Below, in pieces: positions 10,814 through 20,091 of a stretch of DNA of 64,000 nucleotides. The notes beneath the pieces were generated by a model, which was not told where the DNA came from, did not search any database, and worked only from the letters and a program-made list of their open reading frames with translations. This stretch comes from Azospirillum lipoferum 4B (GTDB lineage Bacteria; Pseudomonadota; Alphaproteobacteria; Azospirillales; Azospirillaceae), in the NCBI RefSeq assembly GCF_000283655.1, contig NC_016624.1, forward strand, positions 186,001 to 250,000. The letters run 5' to 3'. Both the position numbers and the translations under genes were made by a program. Position 1 is the stretch's first letter; every line of letters begins with the position of its first letter.

Positions 10814-12721
10814 GTGCTTATGGACGGGGTGCCCGGCAGCGGAGCGGAGGTGATCCGCGCGCAGTTGCCGACCCTGCCGGACACGCCCGGCGTCTATCGG
10901 ATGCTGGCGGCCGACGGGTCGGTCCTTTATGTCGGCAAGGCGAAGAACCTGAAGCGCCGGGTGGCCAGCTACACCCGGACCGACGGGCTGCCCAACCGCA
11001 CCCGGCGGATGGTGGCGCTGACCCGCTCCATGGAATTCGTCACCACCCATACAGAGGCCGAGGCGCTTCTGCTGGAAGCGAACCTGATCCGCAGCCTGCT
11101 GCCGCCCTTCAACATCCTGGTGAAGGACGACCGATCCTTTTCCTACATCGTCATTGGCCCAAGTAATAAAAGGGGCGGCCACGACTTCCCCCGCCTGATA
11201 CAGCATCGCGGCAGCGCCGAGCGCCGCGGCACGACAGGCAAGGGCAACCGCCGGGACTCCGACCTGTTCGGCCCCTATGCCTCGCCGCATCTGGTCGGCA
11301 TGACCATCGCCGCCCTGCAGCGCGCCTTCCTGCTGCGGACTTGCGACGACGGGGTGTTCGCCTCGCGCACCCGCCCCTGCCTGCAACACCAGATCAAGCG
11401 CTGCTCCGCCCCCTGCGTCGGCCGCGTCAGCGAGGGGGACTATGCCGATCAGGTGCAGGGCGTGCGCGACGTGCTGTCCGGCCGCAGCGCCGAGGTGCAG
11501 GCGGAGTTCGCCCGCCACATGCTCGACAGCTCCGACCGGCTGGAATACGAGGACGCCGCCCGCTGGCGCGACCGCATCCGCGCCCTGAGCGCGCTGCAAA
11601 GCCGCCAGGACATCAATCTGGAGGACACGCTGGGCGATGCCGACGTGCTGGCCCTGCACCGCGAGGGTGGAGCGGCCTGCGTCCAGGCCTTCTTCTTCCG
11701 CGGCGGCCGCAATCAGGGCACCCGCGCCTTCTTCCCCCGCATCGACGCGGAGGAAGAACCCGGCGACATCCTGGCCGCCTTCGCCGCCCAACTCTATGCC
11801 GACACCCCGCCGCCGGCCCTGCTGCTGCTGAGCGATCCCATCGGGTCACCAGAGTTGCTTGAGGAAGCGCTCAGCCTGTCGGCCGGCCACCGCGTTGCCG
11901 TGGAATGCCCGAAGCGCGGGCCGAAGCGCCGTGCGGTCGAACACGCGCAGACCAACGCCCGCGACGCTCTCGGCCGCCGGCTGGCCGAGCGGTCCACCCA
12001 GGCGACGCTGCTGGAGGGGGTGGCGCGCGTCTTCGGCCTGCCCGCCACCCCACGCCGCATCGAGATCTACGACACCTCGCACATCCAGGGGTCCTTCCCG
12101 GTCGGCGCCATGGTGGTGGCCGGGCCGGAGGGGTTCCAGCGCAACGCCTACCGCCGCTTCTACATCCGCGATCCCGAGGCCGCCGGCGACGATTACGCCA
12201 TGCTGCGCGAGACCTTCACCCGCCGTTTCCACCGCAGCAGTGGGGCCGGCCGCGATTCCGGACCCGATTCTGCCCAGTGGCCCGACCTCGTCCTGATCGA
12301 CGGCGGACTCGGCCAATTGAACGCGGTGAAGGACGAATTGGCGATGCTGCGGATCACCGATATCCCGCTGGTCGCCATCGCCAAGGGGCCGGAGCGCAAT
12401 GCCGGGCGCGAGCGTTTCTTCCGCCCCGGCCAGCCGCCGCTGACCCTGGCGCCCAACGACCCGGTGCTGCATTTCCTGCAAAGGCTGCGCGACGAGGCCC
12501 ACCGCACCGCCATCGACAGCCACCGCGCCCGCCGCATGAAGGCGATGTCGCACACCCGGATCGACGGCATTCCCGGCATCGGTCCGACCCGCAAGAAGGC
12601 ACTGCTCCACCATTTCGGCAGCGCCACCGCCGTGGCATCCGCCGGGCTGAAGGATCTCGAAGCCACGCCCGGCATCAGCGCCGCCATGGCGCGAAAGCTC
12701 TATGAGCATTTCCACGGATAG
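10814..12721 (+). CDS. uvrC: Excinuclease ABC subunit C
   Basis: A 635-residue nucleotide-excision repair nuclease. The GIY-YIG domain is at the N-terminus (GVYRML...VLYVGKAKN, about 26-45), followed by a UVR segment for UvrB contact (about 205-265), an RNase H-like 5' nuclease domain starting IEIYDTSHIQGS, and a C-terminal helix-hairpin-helix pair (about 575-630). The GTG at 10814 and an ATG at 10820 are both plausible; ribosome-site spacing does not decide. Compared with the usual form there is a basic insert of about 14 residues just before DLFGPYAS, preceded by unusually AT-rich codons near 11161. Confidence 0.95.
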   Translation: MLMDGVPGSGAEVIRAQLPTLPDTPGVYRMLAADGSVLYVGKAKNLKRRVASYTRTDGLPNRTRRMVALTRSMEFVTTHTEAEALLLEANLIRSLLPPFNILVKDDRSFSYIVIGPSNKRGGHDFPRLIQHRGSAERRGTTGKGNRRDSDLFGPYASPHLVGMTIAALQRAFLLRTCDDGVFASRTRPCLQHQIKRCSAPCVGRVSEGDYADQVQGVRDVLSGRSAEVQAEFARHMLDSSDRLEYEDAARWRDRIRALSALQSRQDINLEDTLGDADVLALHREGGAACVQAFFFRGGRNQGTRAFFPRIDAEEEPGDILAAFAAQLYADTPPPALLLLSDPIGSPELLEEALSLSAGHRVAVECPKRGPKRRAVEHAQTNARDALGRRLAERSTQATLLEGVARVFGLPATPRRIEIYDTSHIQGSFPVGAMVVAGPEGFQRNAYRRFYIRDPEAAGDDYAMLRETFTRRFHRSSGAGRDSGPDSAQWPDLVLIDGGLGQLNAVKDELAMLRITDIPLVAIAKGPERNAGRERFFRPGQPPLTLAPNDPVLHFLQRLRDEAHRTAIDSHRARRMKAMSHTRIDGIPGIGPTRKKALLHHFGSATAVASAGLKDLEATPGISAAMARKLYEHFHG

Positions 12722-12974
12722 GCCTCCACGCCGAATCCGTGTCCAGTCTTGCTCGCGGCAAGTCCGGAACAAATACATCTCAGCATTGCGTTCGATCTCA
12801 AGAACACTTCATCGCGGCGCGGGGGCACCGGGACAGCATCGATCAGTGTTTTTATAAAATTTAAATCATGCTGTGCTTGGATAATTTTCCGGCGAGTGCT
12901 CGGAAGGATGGCGCACATGCAACCGCCCTTTCCAGTCTCCATTTCCTGCCCAGATCACATTCGAGGTGAAGGAC
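12722..12974. promoter_or_regulatory. AT-rich upstream region of a chemoreceptor gene
   Basis: A 253-bp gap whose centre (12846-12890) is markedly AT-rich, with TTTTTATAAAATTTAAAT and GGATAATTTTCC, in contrast to the surrounding DNA. This is promoter-like for the downstream chemoreceptor. I could not fit the alphaproteobacterial sigma-28 spacing convincingly. Confidence 0.4.
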
Positions 12975-14666
12975 ATGCTGGCCGACTGGCAAATCCAAAC
13001 GAAGACGGCTGCCGCCGGTGCGGTGGTCGGGCTCTTTTCCGTGGTGACCGCCGCCGCCGGATTCTACGCCCTGGACCGCACGGAACGGGCCATCGGCGAT
13101 CTGGTCCGCACCCAGAAGGAACAGCTCAGCGCCTTCGACATGCGCATCGACATCATCGCGTTGAGCCGGATGGAATATGAGCTGGGCAACGATCCGTCCC
13201 AAGCCGACAAATTCACGGCGCAGGCGGACAAACGCATCGCCGAAATGAAGGAGCGGCTGGCCGGGATGTCCTCCCCCACCGACCGCGAGCGGACGGCGAA
13301 GGTCGACGCGATCCGCTCCGGCTTCGGTGCCTATGAGACGAAGGTCCGCTCGATGCTCGACACCGCCAAGGCGGCGGCGGCCAAGGGGGGCGACGAGGGG
13401 CGGCAGATGGTAATCGCCGGGCTGAAGGCCAGCCGCGACGGCCAGATGGCGCTGACCGATGCGGTGAAGGCCTACAACAGCGACGTGTCGAAACGCACCG
13501 AGGCTGCGGTGCAGGAGGCGACGAAGCTGGCGGAGACGATGAAGATCACGCTGGCGGTCGCCGCGGCGCTGGCGCTCGGCGCCGGGCTTCTGGTCTCCAT
13601 CCTGATCTCCCGCGCCGGGCTGGTGCTTCCGCTGCGCGCCCTGATGCAGGAGGTCCGGCGCATGACCGGCGGCGCGCTCGACAAGACGGTCGAGGGCATC
13701 GGCCGCAAGGACGAGATCGGCGAGTTGGCCCGCTCGATGGAAGGCTTCCGTCTGGAGTTGGTCAAGGGCCGCGAAGTCCAGGCCGAGGTCGACCGCCAGC
13801 GCGAACAGGCTCTTGCCCTGGCCAACCGGCGCGAAGGGCTGCTGCGCGCCTTCGACAGCGCCATTTCCGGCATCCTGCGCGGCGTCGCCGCCGCGGCCAC
13901 GGAGCTGGAAAGCACCGCCCGCAGCATGAGCGGCATCTCGCAGAAATCGATGCAGCAGGCCACCAGCTCCGCCGCCGCGTCCGAGCAGACCTCCTCCAAC
14001 GTCCAGGCGGTCGCCGCCGCGACGGAGGAGATGAACGCCTCCATCGCCGAGATCGCCCGTCAGGTGAACCAGAGCACCGACGTGGCCGGCGCCGCCATGC
14101 GGGAGGCCGAGCAGACCAACGCCGTGGTCGGCGAGCTCGCCCAGTCCGCCCAGCGCATCGGCGAGGTGGTTTCGCTGATCAGCGACATCGCCGCCCAGAC
14201 CAACCTGCTGGCCCTGAACGCCACCATCGAGGCGGCGCGTGCCGGCGAGGCCGGCAAGGGTTTCGCCGTCGTCGCCGGCGAGGTGAAGAGCCTCGCCAGC
14301 CAGACCGCCCGCGCCACCGACGAAATCTCCGCCCAGATCCAGGCAATGCAGACGGTGACCGGAACGGCGGTGAAGGCGATCCAGGGCATCGGCATCACCA
14401 TCGCCCGCATGAACGAGGTCGCCACCGCCATTTCCAGCGCCATCACCGAACAGAACGCGACGACGGAGGAAATCAGCCGCGCCATCCAACAGGCGTCGCA
14501 CGCCACCGCCAGCGTGTCGGCCAGCCTGTCGGAACTGACGGAGGTCGCCGCCCAGACGGAAACCGTCGGCGGTCAGGTCCTGTCGGCCGCCCGCGAGCTG
14601 TCGCAGCAGTCGGAGGCGATGCACCGCGAGGTGGAGGGTTTCCTGTCGCAGATCCGCGTCGGCTGA
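12975..14666 (+). CDS. Methyl-accepting chemotaxis protein, four-helix-bundle type
   Basis: A 563-residue chemoreceptor with membrane segments at about 8-30 and 189-212. Between them lies a periplasmic domain of about 160 residues with the helical, charged character of four-helix-bundle (4HB_MCP) sensors. A HAMP domain and the signalling domain follow, with the hairpin tip [20 protein letters not shown]. The ATG at 12975 is preferred to the GTG at 12966 because GAGGTGAAGG is correctly spaced for the ATG. The ligand cannot be told from sequence. Confidence 0.9.
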   Translation: MLADWQIQTKTAAAGAVVGLFSVVTAAAGFYALDRTERAIGDLVRTQKEQLSAFDMRIDIIALSRMEYELGNDPSQADKFTAQADKRIAEMKERLAGMSSPTDRERTAKVDAIRSGFGAYETKVRSMLDTAKAAAAKGGDEGRQMVIAGLKASRDGQMALTDAVKAYNSDVSKRTEAAVQEATKLAETMKITLAVAAALALGAGLLVSILISRAGLVLPLRALMQEVRRMTGGALDKTVEGIGRKDEIGELARSMEGFRLELVKGREVQAEVDRQREQALALANRREGLLRAFDSAISGILRGVAAAATELESTARSMSGISQKSMQQATSSAAASEQTSSNVQAVAAATEEMNASIAEIARQVNQSTDVAGAAMREAEQTNAVVGELAQSAQRIGEVVSLISDIAAQTNLLALNATIEAARAGEAGKGFAVVAGEVKSLASQTARATDEISAQIQAMQTVTGTAVKAIQGIGITIARMNEVATAISSAITEQNATTEEISRAIQQASHATASVSASLSELTEVAAQTETVGGQVLSAARELSQQSEAMHREVEGFLSQIRVG

Positions 14667-14732
14667 CCCGGCCGGGGGAAGGCGCACGGCTATCGCATAT
14701 GGATCGGAATCTTGAACTCATCCACCCCAGTG

Positions 14733-14849
14733 CCCTTCTCCCCTTGCGGGAGAAGGGTTGGGATGAGGGGTGCCGCGGCCGCAGGCCGTTGGAATTGTTG
14801 ATTTGCAACCCCTCACCCCAACCCCTCTCCCGCAAGGGGAGAGGGGCTC
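14733..14849. repeat. Intergenic palindromic repeat, family A, copy 1
   Basis: A long inverted repeat: left arm 14733-14773 and right arm about 14809-14849, around 40 bases each with a few mismatches, separated by about 35 bases. The left arm is identical over 41 bases to 50308-50348, and the right arm matches 50381-50421 with about two changes, while the loops differ. The arms carry CCCTTCTCCCCTTGCGGGAG and its near complement. It lies in the gap between two convergent genes. Confidence 0.9.
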
Positions 14850-14900
14850 TGCATGCGGACCAACCCCTTATGCGATTGCCCTGGGGCAAGACGGCGCCCG

Positions 14901-16202
14901 TTACGGCACCGTCTTTCCCGTGAAGGGGTTCCAGCCCAGCGCCGCCAGTGCCGCCCAGGCGGTGGCGCCCAGATGGGGGCGGCGATAATAGAGGAAGTCG
15001 TCGGTCTTGCTGTCCGGCCCGATCGCTAGGCCGGTCGACAGCACCTGCGGCCGGGTGGCATAGAGATAACCGCCGGGGCTGATCTCCTTCAGCAATTCGC
15101 CGTACAGCCGGTCGGCATCGCCGCGGCGGCCGACGACGCGGTAGGCGAGCGCCGCCTGCGCCGTGCCCTCCACCCACATGCCGTCGCGGTCGTCGTTGAA
15201 ATCGAAGCCGCCGTCGGCGCCATGCGCCCGCTCGGCATAGGACAGCGCGGCCCGCCACGCTTCCGGTGCCTTCGGCAGCAGCAGCGGCCAGAGTTGGGCA
15301 TCGAGGCCGGAGGTGGAGGTGCTGACCGTCACCCCGTCCGGCGCGGTGCCGATGGGGAAATGGTCGCCGCCGGCCGTCCACAGCGTGTCGAGAAAGGCGC
15401 GCGCCTCGCGTTCCGGCCCGGTGAAATCGTCACCCGAAACCCTGGCCAGCCAGCCGAACAGGGCGACCAGATCGGTGTTGTGCTCCGTCGACTTCCAGGT
15501 CAGGGGCTGCGGCGCGTCGTCGAAGCCCTGGACGCCACCATTGAAGCCGCCGGGGCCGCGCGGATCGCGGGTGTGCTCGACCACCCAGCGCGCCAGTTCC
15601 GCCGCGCCGTCGCGGAAGCGCGTTTCGCCGGTCGACTCCGCCAGCGTCAGCAGTGCCAGCCCGGCCCAGGCGACGTTGCCGGTGGCGGTGCCGACCTGAT
15701 AGGGGTCCTCGCCCCAATGGTTGCCGACGGCATCCCACCAGCCGTTTGGCGGAATCGGCCGCTGTTTCTGCGCGCCGGCCCGGTAGGTGTTGCGCAGCCG
15801 TCCCTTCCAGCCGGCGCGGTCGAACGACACCGCGTCCAGCAGCGCCTCGCCGATGCGCAAGGCCCTGTCCTGCCGGCCGCAGGCGGTCAGCGCCATGATC
15901 GCCAGCGCGTTGTCGTAGGTGAAGGCGGCGTTGGACAGCGCCGGCTCGGAGGTGGGGCCGGGGGCATAGGAGTTGTCGTAGCTGCGCAGGAACAGCGGCC
16001 CGCGCCCCGATACCTCGTCCACGCGGGACGCGAGCGTGGCGCAGGTCTTCTGGGCCAAATCCTTTGCCGGTGCGGCGGAAGCGGCGGAGGCCGGAACGCT
16101 CGTCACTGCGGAAATCCCGAAGACGACCGCCGCCAGCGCGGCACCGCGGAACCATCCGGCCCGCTGCGGGAGCAGTCGCTTGACGCAGATACGCTTTGAC
16201 AT
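14901..16202 (-). CDS. Secreted protein resembling alpha/alpha-barrel glycosidases
   Basis: A 433-residue protein with a signal peptide (basic start MSKRICVKRLLPQR, hydrophobic 19-36, cleavage near ASA at about 40). The mature part is rich in paired helices with aromatic and glycine signatures such as NGWWDAVGNHWGEDPYQVGT, WVVEHTRDPRGPGGFNGG and GGFDFNDDRDGMWVEG, which look like six-hairpin or terpenoid-cyclase-like toroid folds. I do not recognise a named family and cannot assign a substrate. The ATG at 16202 is the first one that gives an export signal; the longer open frame upstream is antisense noise over the hemerythrin gene. Confidence 0.7.
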   Translation of the reverse strand: MSKRICVKRLLPQRAGWFRGAALAAVVFGISAVTSVPASAASAAPAKDLAQKTCATLASRVDEVSGRGPLFLRSYDNSYAPGPTSEPALSNAAFTYDNALAIMALTACGRQDRALRIGEALLDAVSFDRAGWKGRLRNTYRAGAQKQRPIPPNGWWDAVGNHWGEDPYQVGTATGNVAWAGLALLTLAESTGETRFRDGAAELARWVVEHTRDPRGPGGFNGGVQGFDDAPQPLTWKSTEHNTDLVALFGWLARVSGDDFTGPEREARAFLDTLWTAGGDHFPIGTAPDGVTVSTSTSGLDAQLWPLLLPKAPEAWRAALSYAERAHGADGGFDFNDDRDGMWVEGTAQAALAYRVVGRRGDADRLYGELLKEISPGGYLYATRPQVLSTGLAIGPDSKTDDFLYYRRPHLGATAWAALAALGWNPFTGKTVP

Positions 16203-16285
16203 CGACACCGCCGGCCAGTTCCACAAAGGTCCAGATATGGGCCATTTACCAACCGGCGGCAACCGAACGGGAGAGGGAGCGCCCC

Positions 16286-16756
16286 TTACAGCGGCGCCAG
16301 CCCCGCCATCATGTGCTGCTTGCGGTCGGCGTAGGCGCTGCCGAGTTCGGCGGCGCGGGAGTCGTCCAGGACGTCCCTGGCCTCCTCGAACAGCTCCTCC
16401 TCCTCTTCGTCCAGATGGTGGCGGACCAGTTCGCCCAGCACCTGGAGCTTTTCCTTCCAGCCGCTGTCGCTGGTCTTCATCGCGTTCAGCTCGTCCAGCA
16501 GGCCGTTGATCAGGTGATGCTCGTTCAGCCCCTCGATGGTTTCCGACTTCGCCTCCTTGGCCTTCTTCAGCGAGGCGTAGAACACGCCCTCCTCGACCTT
16601 GGAGTGGGCCCACAGCTCGCGCTGCAGCTCCTCGAACACGGCGCGACCGCTGCCGTTGGCCTTTTCGGCCTGACCGAGAAGGCTGCGGATGGTGTCGTGA
16701 TCGGTCTTGATGCGGGCGAAGATGTCGGCCTGGGTACCGGTGGTCTTGCTGGCCAT
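16286..16756 (-). CDS. Hemerythrin HHE-domain protein
   Basis: A 156-residue single-domain protein with the di-iron ligand pattern of hemerythrin-like proteins: H in TDHDTIR (about 20), H and E in WAHSKVEEGVFY (about 50), EHHLING (about 79) and RHHLDEEEEELF (about 112). Such proteins bind oxygen, nitric oxide or iron and are associated with oxidative or nitrosative stress. AAGGACCCC precedes the ATG. It is followed by the secreted protein gene 83 bases on and preceded by a small Cys/His protein and a universal stress protein, a stress-flavoured neighbourhood. Confidence 0.85.
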   Translation of the reverse strand: MASKTTGTQADIFARIKTDHDTIRSLLGQAEKANGSGRAVFEELQRELWAHSKVEEGVFYASLKKAKEAKSETIEGLNEHHLINGLLDELNAMKTSDSGWKEKLQVLGELVRHHLDEEEEELFEEARDVLDDSRAAELGSAYADRKQHMMAGLAPL

Positions 16757-16902
16757 CGTCGGGGTCCTTGGCAATTGTCGGGGGGCGATCGCTGAAGGGC
16801 AACCGCGAGAAAACCTGCCAATAGAACCCCGCCGCGGCCGGACTGTTCCCGGCCGCCGTTCCCCGGCCCCCGACCTGCGGGCCGACTTCCGGAAACGCCC
16901 TG

Positions 16903-17163
16903 TCAGCTCTGCGGATGCGTTTCCACGAATTCCCGCAGGGTGTGCATCAGCTCCACCGCATGGGCGACCTGCCCGTGGGCACAGGCCTCCGCGATGTCGT
17001 CGGCGATGATATGGGCGATCCGGTCGGGACCGCCGGGGCAGTGGGCAAGGCAATGGCCCATCTCCACCGCCACCATTTCCGGCAGATGTTCGTGTTCGGC
17101 GATTGCGTCGATCTCGGCTTCGGTGAGATCGCTCAGCGCGATGCAGTCCTTGATCGTCAACAT
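16903..17163 (-). CDS. Small conserved-looking Cys/His protein of unknown function
   Basis: An 86-residue, helical, soluble protein starting MLTIKDCIALSDLTEAEIDA. It contains MGHCLAHCPGG, EACAHGQVAH and other His/Cys residues that could bind a metal, although no named motif is recognised. A strong ribosome site (GGGAGGAA, eight bases before ATG) supports expression. It lies between the hemerythrin and the universal stress protein genes on the same strand, suggesting a stress-related role. Confidence 0.7.
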   Translation of the reverse strand: MLTIKDCIALSDLTEAEIDAIAEHEHLPEMVAVEMGHCLAHCPGGPDRIAHIIADDIAEACAHGQVAHAVELMHTLREFVETHPQS

Positions 17164-17256
17164 GGCGCGTTCCTCCCAGGAACGGCCGGGCCTCCCTGCG
17201 GGCAGGGGCGGATCGGTTCGGCTGGAACGCCCGCCTTGAAACGGCCATCGCCGCAG

Positions 17257-17289
17257 GGCATCCCCACCCGATTGGGCGGCGGGGATGCC
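17257..17289. terminator. Hairpin between universal stress gene and small Cys/His gene
   Basis: GGCATCCCC (17257-17265) and GGGGATGCC (17281-17289) form a perfect 9-bp stem around a 15-base loop, 24 bases past the stop of the universal stress gene. There is no T-run, so it may end or attenuate transcription only weakly. Confidence 0.4.
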
Positions 17290-17312
17290 GCGCGGCCGAA
17301 GACCGGCAAAGA

Positions 17313-18179
17313 TCAGTGAGCCATCAGAACCGGCAGCCCGGCGTGGTTCAGCACGTAGCGCGTGACACCGCCCAGGATCATTTCCCGCATCCGGCTGTGG
17401 CCATAGCCGCCCATGACAAGCAGGTCGGCGCCCAGCTCCACGGCTTTCTTGGTGACCGTCTCCCCAACGGGTTCCGATCCCGGATGCAATATAGTTAACT
17501 CAGGGTTAACACCTTGCCAAGCGAGATAATCGGTTATGCGGCGTCCTGTCGCAGCCTCCGTCACCGAGGTCTCGGCGGTCAGCACGATTGCGCGTTCGGC
17601 GCTGCGCAGGAAGGGCAGCGCCGCGGCGACGGCGCGGGTCGCCTCCGGCTTGCCATTCCAGGCGACGGCGACGGTGCGGCCGATCTCCGCCGGCAGGTCC
17701 TTCGGCACCAGCAGCACCGGCCGGGCGGAGCCCAGCAGCGCGGTTTCCATGGTGGTGTAGCCCTGGGTGTCGGCCTCGATGGAGGTGTGGGCGCAGACGA
17801 TCAGGTCGGACAGGCGGCCTTCGGCCGGCACCACATCCTCAACCCGCCCGACGACCTCGCGCCAGGCGGCGGACGGCGCCTCGATCCCGCCGGGGACGTC
17901 GCGCAGCTCGATCCCGGCTTCGGCGATCACCGTGTCGAAATGCCGACGGGCGGCGGCGCGGTGGTTGTTCGATTCCGTCTCCGCCGCGCGCATGATCTCG
18001 TCCACCATGGCGCCGGACATGCCCTCGCCCAGCATCGGCACGGCATCGCGCGGGTCGAGGCGGACGAACAGGGCGACGAGATGCGCGTCGAAATCCTTCG
18101 CAACCGCGACCGCACCTTTCAGGGCCACCGGATCGTTGTCACTGCCGCACAGCGGCACAAGGATGGTCTTGTAGGTCAT
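17313..18179 (-). CDS. Tandem-domain universal stress protein
   Basis: A 288-residue cytoplasmic protein with two UspA-like domains, the first starting TYKTILVPLCGS and the second TVAVAWNGKPEATRA. The second retains the ATP-binding GGYGHSRMREMILGG loop near the C-terminus, while the first domain lacks it, as is common in UspE-like forms. GGGAGGAGTCC precedes the ATG at 18179. Within the second domain the codons covering about 17485-17540 are strikingly AT-rich compared with the rest of the gene. Confidence 0.88.
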   Translation of the reverse strand: MTYKTILVPLCGSDNDPVALKGAVAVAKDFDAHLVALFVRLDPRDAVPMLGEGMSGAMVDEIMRAAETESNNHRAAARRHFDTVIAEAGIELRDVPGGIEAPSAAWREVVGRVEDVVPAEGRLSDLIVCAHTSIEADTQGYTTMETALLGSARPVLLVPKDLPAEIGRTVAVAWNGKPEATRAVAAALPFLRSAERAIVLTAETSVTEAATGRRITDYLAWQGVNPELTILHPGSEPVGETVTKKAVELGADLLVMGGYGHSRMREMILGGVTRYVLNHAGLPVLMAH

Positions 18180-18379
18180 GGACTCCTCCCGGACCGGTTC
18201 GAGCGGCCCTTCCCGGACGGCGCCGATCTGCCCGCCGGTGCGGCGGGGCATTCACCGTGCCGTCGTTCGCCCCATCATCATAACGGTATGGTCGTAACGG
18301 TCCACGTTAGCGGTCCACGGCCCGGGGCGGAGCCGTCGACCTTCAGCGTTCGGCCCTTAACATGTTGTCCGTCCTGGAA

Positions 18380-19945
18380 TTAGGCCAAGCTTGCACGGGC
18401 CTCGTCCAGCACATCCGCTGCAACCCTGCCAGCATCCAGGCGCGTCCAATCGATTGTACCCAAATCATAGCTTTCCTGCCGTTCCACCACCTCGGCGGTG
18501 GCGTCGGAGGCGTCGTTGCGACGATTGGCCACACGCTCCGCCCGCGCGGTCAGCGGAGCGTCCAGCCAAATCCCGTCGAATCGCACGCCGGAATCGGCGG
18601 CCACCATGGCGAGGCGGCGGCGCTCCTCCGGCCGGGCGCTGACCGCATCGACCACCACCGCATGCCCGGCGGCCAACACGGCGGCGGCCCTCCGGTACAA
18701 CTCGGCATAGACCCGCTCCGTCACGGCCGGGGCATAGCCGTCCTCCGGCAGCCGGTCGGTGTCGGCCACGCCGCACAGCCGCTTGCGCAGCACGTCCGTG
18801 CGCAGGACCACCGCACCGGGCGCCGGCCCCAGGCCGGGGGCGAGTCCCTCGGCAAGCCGCGTCTTGCCGGTGCCGGACAGGCCGCCGACAGCCACCAGCC
18901 GCGCCGGTGCCGGGTCGAGCGCCGCCAGCGCGTGGTCCAGATACCGCCGCGCCTCCTCCGCCAGACCGGAAGCGGTGCCACCCAGCCGCAGCGCGGCGGC
19001 CAGCACCTTGGCCCGCACCGCGGCGCGGAGCGAGAGGAACAGCGGCAGCGCCGCCAGCCCGCCGTAATCCTCCGTCTCCTCCAGATAACGGTTCAGCACC
19101 AGATTGCCGAGCCGCCGCAGCCCGCGGTGATCGAGGTCCATCAGCAGGAAGGCGAGGTCATAGAAGACGTCGGCGACCGCCAGCGCCTCGTCGAACTCGA
19201 TGGCGTCGAACAGGGTCGGCTCGCCGTCCAGCAGGACGATGTTGCGCAGATGCAGGTCGCCATGCCCGTGCCGGACGAAGCCGCTCCGCCGCCTCTCCTC
19301 CAGCAGCGGCGCCAGCCGGTCGAGCGCCGCCGCGCTGCGCTCCGCCAGCCGCGCCACCAGGGCTTCCGCGAACAGGTCGGGGGCGGTGCGCAGATCCTCC
19401 AGATTGCCGTCTGCGACCGCCCGCATCGCCTCCGCGCCGCCGCCATCCGGCCGGGGGGCGGCCTCGCGATGGAAGGCGGCGATCCGTTCGGCCAGCCGAC
19501 GCATCAGGTCGGGGGGCAGCCGGTGCCGCTCCGCCATGCGGTCGAACAGCGCGTCGTCGGGGAAGCGCGTCATCGACACCAGCCAATCGACCGCCTCGCC
19601 TTCGCCCTCGCCGGCATCCAGGAACAGCTGTCCGTCGGCGCCGCGGCGGAGTGCCACCACGTCCCGATAGAGCGCAGGCGCGGTGCGGCGGTTGATCGCC
19701 AGTTCCGCCAGACAGGCGGCGTGGCGCTTCTCCACCGTCGAGTAATCGAGATAGGGATAGCGCACCGCGCGCTTCAGCTTCAGCGCGCGGTCGCCGGCCA
19801 GGAAGACCAGGGCGGCATGGGTGTCGATCCGCTCCACCGCCTGCCCGTCATGCGCGCGCGGATCGCCCAGGAAGGCGATTGCCTCCTCCTGCCGGCCAAG
19901 GCCCTGCGGCGGGCTCGGGCGCCGATCGATGGGGTGCGCGGTCAT
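18380..19945 (-). CDS. Aminoglycoside-phosphotransferase-like and P-loop kinase fusion
   Basis: A 521-residue two-domain protein. The N-terminal half is a choline/aminoglycoside phosphotransferase-like domain with the catalytic HGDLHLRN at 228-235 and a following metal-binding DAIEFDEALAVADVFYDL segment. The C-terminal half is an AAA_33/gluconate-kinase-like P-loop kinase with GLSGTGKT at 355-362. This fusion (COG0645 with COG2187) is widespread in proteobacteria, and its substrate is not established. The start is uncertain: the ATG at 19945 lacks an obvious ribosome site, and an in-frame extension to 20011 is possible. Confidence 0.85.
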   Translation of the reverse strand: MTAHPIDRRPSPPQGLGRQEEAIAFLGDPRAHDGQAVERIDTHAALVFLAGDRALKLKRAVRYPYLDYSTVEKRHAACLAELAINRRTAPALYRDVVALRRGADGQLFLDAGEGEGEAVDWLVSMTRFPDDALFDRMAERHRLPPDLMRRLAERIAAFHREAAPRPDGGGAEAMRAVADGNLEDLRTAPDLFAEALVARLAERSAAALDRLAPLLEERRRSGFVRHGHGDLHLRNIVLLDGEPTLFDAIEFDEALAVADVFYDLAFLLMDLDHRGLRRLGNLVLNRYLEETEDYGGLAALPLFLSLRAAVRAKVLAAALRLGGTASGLAEEARRYLDHALAALDPAPARLVAVGGLSGTGKTRLAEGLAPGLGPAPGAVVLRTDVLRKRLCGVADTDRLPEDGYAPAVTERVYAELYRRAAAVLAAGHAVVVDAVSARPEERRRLAMVAADSGVRFDGIWLDAPLTARAERVANRRNDASDATAEVVERQESYDLGTIDWTRLDAGRVAADVLDEARASLA

Positions 19946-20091
19946 GACGTGATGGTAACAGGACAGGGGCCCGCCCCGCTCCTGCTTTCGTGGTTGAAAC
20001 ACCGATGCCAATCACGACATCCTAGGGGTAGTGCCGATACACCATGGGACGACGGCCACGCCCCATCGTTATAGTGGCCGGACCGCATGGT

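Noticed and set aside
12846-12890. Sigma-28 flagellar promoter before the second chemoreceptor
   Set aside because: TAAA and GATAA words exist, but the spacing does not fit the TAAA-N15-GCCGATAA pattern.
17494-17510. Paired GTTAAC words as an integrase or attachment site
   Set aside because: They lie inside an intact universal stress gene, with no integrase, tRNA or flanking duplication.
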